Of a stretch of 14,631 nucleotides of DNA, positions 6,270 through 11,362 are shown piece after piece (the first letter of the stretch is position 1; each line of letters opens with the position of its first letter). The notes beneath the pieces were generated by a model. That model saw only the letters and a list, made by a program, of their open reading frames with translations. It ran no database searches and was not told the origin of the DNA. The position numbers were made by a program, and so were the translations under genes. The stretch is from an uncultured Clostridia bacterium. GTDB lineage: Bacteria; Bacillota; Clostridia; Christensenellales; Borkfalkiaceae. The DNA is taken from NCBI GenBank assembly GCA_947174975.1, contig CAMWLA010000021.1, positions 1 to 14,631 of the forward strand, read 5' to 3'.

Positions 6270-6491
6270 ATGTCCAAAAACGACGTTATTGAAGCCGAAG
6301 GCAAAGTAATAGAGTGCCTTCCCAACGCCACGTTTAAAGTTAAACTTACAAACGGATACGTAATCACTGCTTATATTTCGGGCAAGCTTCGTATGAACTA
6401 TATCCGTATAATCGAGGGCGACAGCGTAAAGCTTGAAATGAGTCCGTACGATTTAACTAAGGGACGCATCACCTGGCGCAGTAAAAACTGA
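6270..6491 (+). CDS. infA: translation initiation factor IF-1
   Basis: IF-1 is a single OB-fold S1-type protein that occupies the ribosomal A site during initiation. The 73-residue product reads MSKNDVIEAEGKVIECLPNA, then FKVKLTNGYVITAYISGKLRMNYIRI, and ends SPYDLTKGRITWRSKN. This is the whole family pattern at the usual length (~72). AAGGAG eight or so bases upstream of the ATG gives the start. It sits in its conserved place between map and rpmJ, but behind an unusually long structured gap. Confidence 0.97.
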   Translation: MSKNDVIEAEGKVIECLPNATFKVKLTNGYVITAYISGKLRMNYIRIIEGDSVKLEMSPYDLTKGRITWRSKN

Positions 6492-6529
6492 GCAAAAATG
6501 CAAAAAAATTACCTAAGGGAGAGTTAATT

Positions 6530-6646
6530 ATGAAAGTCAGACCTTCAGTAAAACCTATGTGCGACAAGTGCAAAGTAATTAAAAGAAACGGCAAGGTTAT
6601 GGTTATTTGTTCTAAAAACAAGAGCCATAAACAGCGCCAGGGTTAA
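6530..6646 (+). CDS. rpmJ: 50S ribosomal protein L36, zinc-binding type
   Basis: The 38-residue frame starts MKVRPSVKPMCDKCKVIKRN and ends MVICSKNKSHKQRQG. The zinc ligands C11, C14, C27 and H33 are all present, so this is the zinc-containing form. AAGGGAGAG (6515-6523) precedes the ATG. L36 is the smallest large-subunit protein, and its position between infA and rpsM is conserved. The ERIC-like repeat copy 2 begins three bases after the stop. Confidence 0.96.
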   Translation: MKVRPSVKPMCDKCKVIKRNGKVMVICSKNKSHKQRQG

Positions 6647-6648
6647 GT

Positions 6649-6772
6649 TAAAACGCATATAAGCTACGCAATACATCGTCAAGCTCCGCTTTTCTCGGGG
6701 TCATGTACTTCTATGTACACTCCACGTCGAAAATGCTCGCTTTCCTTGTCTTGCTTGCTTCTCTGCGTTTTA
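6649..6772 (+). repeat. ERIC-like imperfect palindrome, copy 2
   Basis: A ~124-base foldback begins three bases after the rpmJ stop. Stems: TAAAACGCA 6649-6657 with TGCGTTTTA 6764-6772; AAGC 6661-6664 with GCTT just after the inner arm (about 6755-6759); GCAA 6668-6671 with TTGC 6751-6754; AAGC 6681-6684 with GCTT 6739-6742; TTTTC 6690-6694 with GAAAA 6729-6733; TGTAC 6704-6708 with GTACA 6715-6719, loop TTCTAT. Aligned with the copy at 1220-1342, the inner 86-87 bases need one single-base gap. Ends and inner half-sites are conserved, while several stem positions change on both sides together. The outer arms share little sequence with copy 1 but are still self-complementary. Confidence 0.87.
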
Positions 6773-6812
6773 TACGCTTGAAATAGCATCAACTTGAAGT
6801 TGAAAATTATTT

Positions 6813-6864
6813 CCGATAAATCTATAACGCAACATTCCAAATTTTATGCGTTATATTTTATCGG
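6813..6864 (+). promoter_or_regulatory. long inverted repeat upstream of rpsM
   Basis: CCGATAAA (6813-6820) and TATAACGCA (6823-6831) pair perfectly with TTTATCGG (6857-6864) and TGCGTTATA (6847-6855). The 17 pairs are broken only by a small internal loop; the terminal loop is 15 bases. No T-run follows, so it is not a standard intrinsic terminator. It ends one base before the candidate -35 of rpsM. A shorter palindrome TCAACTT-G-AAGTTGA lies at 6789-6803. It could be a protein-binding site, an RNA processing hairpin or a read-through barrier; I cannot decide. Confidence 0.5.
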
Positions 6865-6865
6865 G

Positions 6866-6892
6866 TTGACATATTAATAAACACTTTAAAAT
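6866..6892 (+). promoter_or_regulatory. candidate promoter for rpsM-rplQ
   Basis: A perfect TTGACA (6866-6871) is followed after 15 bases by TAAAAT (6887-6892) in a very A/T-rich stretch, then GGAGGAATT and the rpsM ATG. The spacing is shorter than the ideal 17 bases, so the -10 choice is uncertain. It would give the alpha-type operon its own transcription start. Confidence 0.5.
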
Positions 6893-6913
6893 TTTAACGG
6901 AGGAATTAAATCT

Positions 6914-7288
6914 ATGGCACGTATTGCCGGTGTGGATTTACCCAGAGAAAAGAGAATAGAAATAGGGCTTACCTACATTTACGGTATCGGATTAAAGACG
7001 TCGCAGAAGATTCTCGCTGCAACCGGCGTCAACCCCGACACAAGGGTTAAAGACCTTGACGAAACTACCGTATCGAAACTCAGAGAGTATATCGACCACA
7101 ATTATAGGGTTGAGGGCGAACTTCGCAGTGAAGTGTCGCTGAACATCAAGAGACTTATGGAAATCGGATGCTATCGTGGTATCCGTCACAGAAAGGGCTT
7201 GCCCGTTCGCGGACAGTCCACTAAAACCAACGCGAGGACGAGAAAAGGTCCCCGTCGTACGGTTGCGAAGAAGAAGGGAGCAAAGTAA
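6914..7288 (+). CDS. rpsM: 30S ribosomal protein S13
   Basis: S13 lies in the head of the small subunit and contacts P-site tRNA and the large subunit (bridge B1). The product has 124 residues starting MARIAGVDLPREKRIEIGLT. It has the GIG...S..IL helix-two-turn-helix region (about 25-40), the RGIRHRKGLPVRGQ-TKTNARTRKG motif (about 92-110) and a lysine-rich tail. GGAGG (6899-6903) is the ribosome binding site. It opens the alpha-type cluster and probably has a promoter just upstream. Confidence 0.97.
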   Translation: MARIAGVDLPREKRIEIGLTYIYGIGLKTSQKILAATGVNPDTRVKDLDETTVSKLREYIDHNYRVEGELRSEVSLNIKRLMEIGCYRGIRHRKGLPVRGQSTKTNARTRKGPRRTVAKKKGAK

Positions 7289-7299
7289 GGAGGTAAGGT

Positions 7300-7701
7300 A
7301 TGGCAGCAAATACTACTAAAAAGCAGACTACAAGAAAGCGTAGAGAGCTTAAAAAAGTTGACAAAGGTCAAGTACACATTCAGTCGACTTTCAATAACAC
7401 GCTCGTCACCGTAACCGATTTACAAGGCAACGTAATTTCGTGGTCGAGCGCGGGAAGCTTGAACTTCAAGGGTTCGAGAAAAGGAACGCCGTTCGCAGCG
7501 CAGATGGCTTGCGAAACCGCGGTTAAGGCAGCAAAAGAACACGGACTTCGCTCGGCTGAAGTTTACGTAAAGGGTCCCGGCGCGGGCAGAGAATCGGCAA
7601 TCAGGGCAATCGGCGCTTGCGACGTTGAAATAACTCTTATTTCAGACGTTTCACCCATTCCCCACAACGGTTGCAGACCGCCTAAACGCCGCAGAGTATA
7701 A
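7300..7701 (+). CDS. rpsK: 30S ribosomal protein S11
   Basis: S11 forms part of the 30S platform near the E site. The product has 133 residues. It has a lysine/arginine-rich N-terminal arm (1-22) and the core VHIQSTFNNTLVTVTDLQGN. The KGSRKGTPFAAQMACETA segment follows, and the C-terminus ends PIPHNGCRPPKRRRV, the family signature. AAGGAGGT just after the rpsM stop is the ribosome binding site. Confidence 0.97.
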   Translation: MAANTTKKQTTRKRRELKKVDKGQVHIQSTFNNTLVTVTDLQGNVISWSSAGSLNFKGSRKGTPFAAQMACETAVKAAKEHGLRSAEVYVKGPGAGRESAIRAIGACDVEITLISDVSPIPHNGCRPPKRRRV

Positions 7702-7718
7702 TCGGAGGTAGAAGATAT

Positions 7719-8342
7719 ATGGCAACATACAGAGAAGCAAAATGCCGTCTTTGCAGAAGAGAGGGCGGAAAATTGTTCTTAAAGGGCGATAAATGCTATA
7801 CGGGCAAATGTCCGTTTGAAAAAAGACCTACGCCTCCCGGTGTGCACGGCGCAGGCAGAAAGAAGGTTTCCGAATACGGTCAACAGCTTCGCGAAAAGCA
7901 GAAGGTTAAGCGTATTTACGGCGTACAAGAGGGTCAGTTCCGCGCATATTACGAGAAGGCCGACAGAATGAAGGGCATTACCGGTGAAAACATGCTCTCG
8001 CTTTTGGAGCGCAGATTGGATAACGTCATTTTCCGTATGGGAATCGGCGCAAGCCGCGCACAGGCAAGACAGCTTGTAAATCACGGTCATTTCCTTGTAA
8101 ACGGCAAAAAGGTTAATATCCCTTCTTACATCATTAAAGTAGGCGACGTAATCGCCGTTAAGGAAAACAAAACTTCAAACAAATACTTTGAAGCGATAAA
8201 GGCTATGAAAGTAGGCGTTATGCCTAAATGGCTTGAGTTTAACCCCGAAAAACTGGAAGGCAAGATTTTAGCGCTTCCCGCAAGAGATGATATCGACAGC
8301 CAGATCGCAGAGCATATGATTGTCGAGTTGTACTCCAAGTAA
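7719..8342 (+). CDS. rpsD: 30S ribosomal protein S4, zinc-type
   Basis: S4 is a primary 16S rRNA binder that starts 30S assembly. The product has 207 residues, with an N-terminal cysteine set C9, C12, C26 and C31 that fits the zinc-bearing S4 form. The S4 RNA-binding domain (about 95-160) reads LSLLERRLDNVIFRMGIGAS-RAQARQLVNHGHFLVNGKKVN. The C-terminus is IAEHMIVELYSK. GGAGGT (7704-7709) is the ribosome binding site. Placement between rpsK and rpoA is the Clostridia-type arrangement. Confidence 0.97.
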   Translation: MATYREAKCRLCRREGGKLFLKGDKCYTGKCPFEKRPTPPGVHGAGRKKVSEYGQQLREKQKVKRIYGVQEGQFRAYYEKADRMKGITGENMLSLLERRLDNVIFRMGIGASRAQARQLVNHGHFLVNGKKVNIPSYIIKVGDVIAVKENKTSNKYFEAIKAMKVGVMPKWLEFNPEKLEGKILALPARDDIDSQIAEHMIVELYSK

Positions 8343-8366
8343 TAAAAAGAATTAGGAGGTTACAGA

Positions 8367-9320
8367 ATGATCGAAATGGATATGCCCAAAATCGAAGTGG
8401 AAGAAAGCGAGGATCAGTCTTACGCAAAGGTTGTCGTTGAACCGCTTGAAAAGGGCTTCGGTCTTACAATAGGCAACTGCCTTAGAAGAATATTGCTTTC
8501 CGCGCTTCCCGGAGCGGCTGCACAAGGTATCAGATTTCTTGACGGAACGGTAAAACACGAATTTTCGGCAGTGGCTGGCGTTAAAGAAGACGTCACGGAG
8601 ATAATTCTCAATTTAAAAACGCTTGCAATAAAAACAAAGGTTACCGATAAGGACTACGTAAAGGTTGTTCACCTCTATAAGGAAGGACCTTGCGAAGTTA
8701 AGGCAAGCGACATTTCGGAAGACGCCGAAATCGAAATAATCAACGGCGATCAGCACATTTGCACCATTGACGAGGGCGGCAAAATCGATATGGAAATCAC
8801 CATCGGCAGAGGCAGAGGTTACAAGGGTGCAGACCACACCAGAACCGAGCTTTTGGATTACATTCCCATCGATTCGATATATACTCCCGTTAAAAAGGTG
8901 AACTATTCTATTGAAAATACGCGCGTAGGTCAGAATACCGACTACGACAAGCTCACCTTAGAGGTAACGACGAACGGCGCGTTCAGCGCAAAGGAAATCG
9001 TTTCCTTGGCGGCAAAAATAATGCAAGATCACATCTCGCTTTTCGTCGACCTTTCGGACAGCATCAAGGAAATGGATATTCTCGTTAAAAACGAGGACGA
9101 TAAACAGCAGAAAATACTTGCAATGGCAATTGAAGAGATGGATTTATCCGTCCGTTCGTACAACTGCTTAAAGCGTGCGAACATTCACACCGTAGAAGAT
9201 TTGACGAAGAAGAACGAGGACGAAATGCTGAAAGTGAGAAACTTAGGCAGAAAGTCACTCGACGAAGTTATCTTAAAGCTTCAATCCTACGGATTATCAC
9301 TTGCAAACAAGGAGGAATAA
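8367..9320 (+). CDS. rpoA: DNA-directed RNA polymerase subunit alpha
   Basis: Alpha nucleates RNA polymerase assembly through its N-terminal domain and contacts UP elements and activators through its C-terminal domain. The product has 317 residues. The N domain (about 1-230) has LEKGFGLTIGNCLRRILLSA-LPGAA, VKEDVTEIILNLK and GRGRGYKGADH. A linker follows. The C domain (about 250-312) has LSVRSYNCLKRANIHTVEDL and RNLGRKSLDEV, including the conserved Arg and Asn of the DNA-binding face. AGGAGG (8354-8359) fixes the start. The rplQ ribosome binding site lies inside its last codons. Confidence 0.98.
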   Translation: MIEMDMPKIEVEESEDQSYAKVVVEPLEKGFGLTIGNCLRRILLSALPGAAAQGIRFLDGTVKHEFSAVAGVKEDVTEIILNLKTLAIKTKVTDKDYVKVVHLYKEGPCEVKASDISEDAEIEIINGDQHICTIDEGGKIDMEITIGRGRGYKGADHTRTELLDYIPIDSIYTPVKKVNYSIENTRVGQNTDYDKLTLEVTTNGAFSAKEIVSLAAKIMQDHISLFVDLSDSIKEMDILVKNEDDKQQKILAMAIEEMDLSVRSYNCLKRANIHTVEDLTKKNEDEMLKVRNLGRKSLDEVILKLQSYGLSLANKEE

Positions 9321-9323
9321 AAA

Positions 9324-9830
9324 ATGCCCGGCAAATTAGGAAAAACGGCAGAGCAAAGACAGGCAATTCTTCGCAATCAGGCTTCGGAGCTTTTGTGGTT
9401 CGGTAAAATCACCACCACCCAGGCAAGGGCAAAAGAGCTTCAGCCTTACGTTGAAAAGATTATAACGAAAGCAATCAAGGTATACGATCTCAACGAAGAG
9501 GTTGAAACCGTAACGACGGATAAAAAGGGCAAGGAAGTTAAAGTAAAGTCCGTTAAGGACAGCGCTAAAAAGCTTGCGGTCCGCCGTCAGATTATGGCAA
9601 AACTCCGCGATTTGCAAGAAGTTAAAGCTTTCAATGAAAAGAAGTCCGATTTCAAAAAGAGAACGGCAGACATTAAGCATCCCTTAATGGAAAAGCTTTT
9701 CAATGAAATCGCACCCAAGTACGCTCAGCGCGCCGAAGAACTTGGACAAGGCGGCGGTTACACCCGCATTTACCTTTTGGGTTCCCGTCGCGGCGACGGT
9801 GCAGAAGAAGCTATCATAGAGCTTGTATAA
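9324..9830 (+). CDS. rplQ: 50S ribosomal protein L17, with internal insertion
   Basis: L17 lies near the peptide exit tunnel. The N-terminus (MPGKLGKTAEQRQAILRNQA, then ITTTQARAKELQPYVEKIIT) and the C-terminus (GGGYTRIYLLGSRRGDGAEE, ending AIIELV) are typical. At 168 residues it is about 45-55 longer than the usual 113-127. The extra part is a lysine-rich segment at roughly residues 55-110, containing VTTDKKGKEVKVKSVKDSAKK. The frame is open throughout, so this is a lineage insertion, not an error. AAGGAGG (9310-9316) lies in the end of rpoA. A clear terminator follows. Confidence 0.95.
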   Translation: MPGKLGKTAEQRQAILRNQASELLWFGKITTTQARAKELQPYVEKIITKAIKVYDLNEEVETVTTDKKGKEVKVKSVKDSAKKLAVRRQIMAKLRDLQEVKAFNEKKSDFKKRTADIKHPLMEKLFNEIAPKYAQRAEELGQGGGYTRIYLLGSRRGDGAEEAIIELV

Positions 9831-9841
9831 TTAAATTACTT

Positions 9842-9873
9842 AAAACGCGTTGGCTGATACCAACGCGTTTTTT
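9842..9873 (+). terminator. intrinsic terminator of the rpsM-rplQ operon
   Basis: AAAACGCGTTGG (9842-9853) pairs perfectly with CCAACGCGTTTT (9860-9871) around the loop CTGATA, and a T-run extends to 9873. It stands 11 bases after the rplQ stop. Confidence 0.95.
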
Positions 9874-9909
9874 ATTCGAACGCAAAAATTAAATAATCAT
9901 TTTAAATTG

Positions 9910-9938
9910 TTGACATATATTATACAAATTGATAATAT
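9910..9938 (+). promoter_or_regulatory. promoter of first small membrane-protein gene
   Basis: TTGACA (9910-9915), 17 bases, then TAATAT (9933-9938) preceded by an extended -10 TG (9930-9931); another TATAAT lies at 9936-9941. The 12-mer AAATTGTTGACA (9904-9915) recurs exactly in the promoter of the second gene (10262-10273). Confidence 0.8.
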
Positions 9939-9971
9939 AATAAAAAACGGGAAAGTTTAAAGGAGGGCGTT

Positions 9972-10208
9972 ATGAATTTTGATAAATGGTTTAATAGCCA
10001 AGACAGACTTCTTCAAGTTATTTTGCTTATCATTCCTTTCGTAGGTTGGGTAGTCGAATTGCTTGTAAGATTATCGGTTATGCTCAGAACAATGAGCGTT
10101 GTACACGTAGTAGTGTTCATTCTGTTCTTAGTGCTGGGCTGGGGCTGGTTCCTCTGCCTTATCGACCTTATCTATCTGGCGATCAAGGGACATCTTATAC
10201 TTGCATAA
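9972..10208 (+). CDS. small two-TM membrane protein, tandem paralog A
   Basis: The 78-residue protein is of unknown function. The N-terminal block MNFDKWFNSQDRLLQVILLI, then PFVGWVVELLVRLS, is shared with the next gene in the pattern DKWF..Q..L.QV.LL.IPFV...E.LVR.S. A short loop and a second hydrophobic helix (about 43-72) follow, ending LIDLIYLAIKGHLILA. Two membrane segments with no signal peptide are likely. AAGGAGGG (9959-9966) precedes the ATG. It is monocistronic, with its own promoter and terminator. I do not recognise the family with confidence. Confidence 0.82.
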   Translation: MNFDKWFNSQDRLLQVILLIIPFVGWVVELLVRLSVMLRTMSVVHVVVFILFLVLGWGWFLCLIDLIYLAIKGHLILA

Positions 10209-10209
10209 T

Positions 10210-10237
10210 AAAAAGGCAGCGTTTTCGCTGCCTTTTT
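10210..10237 (+). terminator. intrinsic terminator of paralog A gene
   Basis: AAAAAGGCAGCG (10210-10221) pairs perfectly with CGCTGCCTTTTT (10226-10237) around a TTTT loop, and starts two bases after the stop codon. Confidence 0.95.
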
Positions 10238-10267
10238 ATGTCAATTATATTTATGTAACACAAATTG

Positions 10268-10295
10268 TTGACAAATTTTTTAAGTATGATATAAT
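10268..10295 (+). promoter_or_regulatory. promoter of second small membrane-protein gene
   Basis: TTGACA (10268-10273), 16 bases, TATAAT (10290-10295) with an extended -10 TG (10287-10288). The AAATTGTTGACA stretch equals that upstream of paralog A, and the distance to the ATG is similar (59 versus 62 bases). Confidence 0.87.
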
Positions 10296-10326
10296 ATAAT
10301 TATTAATATAAAAGGAGAGCTTTGAA

Positions 10327-10554
10327 ATGGATAAGTGGTTTCATAAGCAAAACAAACTCGTTCAGGTACTCTTACTTTTAATTCCTTTTGTTAACTACAT
10401 TACGGAAATTCTTGTAAGATGGTCTGCGTTCCTTAAAAAGGGCGGCGTGCTCAGACTTATCGTCTGCATCATCGTTACTATCCCTACCGGTATTATTATC
10501 GGTTGGCTTGACGCAATCTGGACACTGCTTTTCAACAAATTACTTTGCGAGTAA
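10327..10554 (+). CDS. small two-TM membrane protein, tandem paralog B
   Basis: The 75-residue protein is clearly related to the preceding gene: MDKWFHKQNKLVQVLLLLIP, then FVNYITEILVRWS, repeats the same conserved residues. After a KKGG turn (38-41), a second hydrophobic helix (about 43-70) ends GWLDAIWTLLFNKLLCE. AAAGGAGAG (10311-10319) precedes the ATG. Its own promoter and terminator show that a full transcription cassette was duplicated. The proteins have since diverged mostly in the loop and second helix. Function is unknown; a membrane role is certain only from hydrophobicity. Confidence 0.82.
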   Translation: MDKWFHKQNKLVQVLLLLIPFVNYITEILVRWSAFLKKGGVLRLIVCIIVTIPTGIIIGWLDAIWTLLFNKLLCE

Positions 10555-10565
10555 AATTGAAAGCG

Positions 10566-10596
10566 AAAACCCCGTCGTGTATGCGACGGGGTTTTT
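10566..10596 (+). terminator. bidirectional intrinsic terminator
   Basis: AAAACCCCGTCG (10566-10577) pairs perfectly with CGACGGGGTTTT (10584-10595) around TGTATG. It has a T-run on + and, because of the A-run on the other side, a T-run on - as well. It lies between convergent genes and can end both paralog B and the - strand phosphodiesterase transcript. Confidence 0.92.
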
Positions 10597-10611
10597 ATTT
10601 CTAAGTTTGAT

Positions 10612-10676
10612 AAGTAATTAGCGAGTGCCACGCCAACGCATTTAAGATACAACGCCAAGCGTTAGGCTTGTTACTT
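10612..10676. repeat. imperfect palindrome at the end of the phosphodiesterase gene
   Basis: AAGTAA (10612-10617) pairs with TTACTT (10671-10676), which contains the - strand stop codon. GCC-AACGC (10632-10639) pairs with GCGTT-A-GGC (10659-10667). It is not similar to the ERIC-like copies. Its role, if any, is unknown; it could stabilise the 3' end of the - strand transcript. Confidence 0.4.
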
Positions 10677-11309
10677 TCTTCTGACCATAATTTTGCGGCG
10701 AACCATTTGCGGGCGCTTAACTACGGGCGCTTTTGCCTCTTCTTTGGTCGGTTCTTCCTCGGCTTCTTCGGCGATTTCCTTTATTTCAACCTCGTCGAAA
10801 ACTTCGCCGTTCAAATCCTTAAAGGTGAACTTTTTATCTTCGTAAACTATGTAGCCTTGTTTGCTGTTTTCTTTGGGGATAGACACCGAGCCGGGGTTGA
10901 GGTGGTAGTGTCCGTTTTCAATCGTATTAAGCTGAACGTGCGTATGTCCAGTTAAATAAACATCGCCCTTTGAAAGTATAGGTTCGGGTTTGTGACCGTG
11001 CGCGAAATAGATATTAATTCCGTCAACGAAAATCGCGCCCAAGTCGGAAAGCACGGGGAAAGGAAGCAAATCCTTGTCGATTTCCGCGTCGCAGTTTCCG
11101 CTTACGCAAATAATTTTTTCCTTAACGGTATCAAGCATTGCCACAACCGCCTTGGGTGAATAAACCTCGGGCAGTTCGTTGCGCGGACCGTGATAAAGTA
11201 CGTCGCCGAGTATAAGCAACTTATCCGCGTCTTCGTTTACAAAAGCATCAATCATCTGACGGCAATATTCAGCCGAGCCGTGCAAGTCGGACACAATAAA
11301 TAATTTCAT
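10671..11309 (-). CDS. yfcE: YfcE/MJ0936-family phosphodiesterase
   Basis: This is a metal-dependent phosphodiesterase of the calcineurin-like fold, acting in the cytoplasm on small phosphodiesters. The start MKLFIVSDLHG gives 212 residues. A longer open frame back to 11516 was rejected because it runs through the promoter and into the cls gene. Metal and active-site residues are D8, H10, D36 (GDVLYHGPRN), N72 (GNCDAE), H104 (AHGH), H122 and H124 (GHTH), plus LNPGSVSIPK. The core ends near residue 175. An extra tail follows, first glutamate-rich (EIAEEAEEEPTKEEAKAP), then basic with MVRRK repeated twice. There is no ribosome binding site; the promoter geometry suggests a leaderless mRNA. Confidence 0.93.
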   Translation of the reverse strand: MKLFIVSDLHGSAEYCRQMIDAFVNEDADKLLILGDVLYHGPRNELPEVYSPKAVVAMLDTVKEKIICVSGNCDAEIDKDLLPFPVLSDLGAIFVDGINIYFAHGHKPEPILSKGDVYLTGHTHVQLNTIENGHYHLNPGSVSIPKENSKQGYIVYEDKKFTFKDLNGEVFDEVEIKEIAEEAEEEPTKEEAKAPVVKRPQMVRRKIMVRRK

Positions 11310-11315
11310 ACTTAT

Positions 11316-11344
11316 ATTATAGCCCGATATGCAAATTTTGTCAA
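11316..11344 (-). promoter_or_regulatory. consensus promoter giving a likely leaderless yfcE mRNA
   Basis: Read on the - strand: TTGACA (11344-11339), 17 bases, TATAAT (11321-11316), then six bases (ATAAGT) and the ATG at 11309. With the usual start seven bases past the -10, transcription would begin at the A of the ATG. Confidence 0.85.
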
Positions 11345-11362
11345 TAAATAAATTAAATGCAG

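Noticed and set aside
6649..6772. Intrinsic terminator after rpmJ
   Set aside because: The foldback has no T-run at its end, and a related element sits in mid-operon between rplF and rplR, so it is treated as a repeat.
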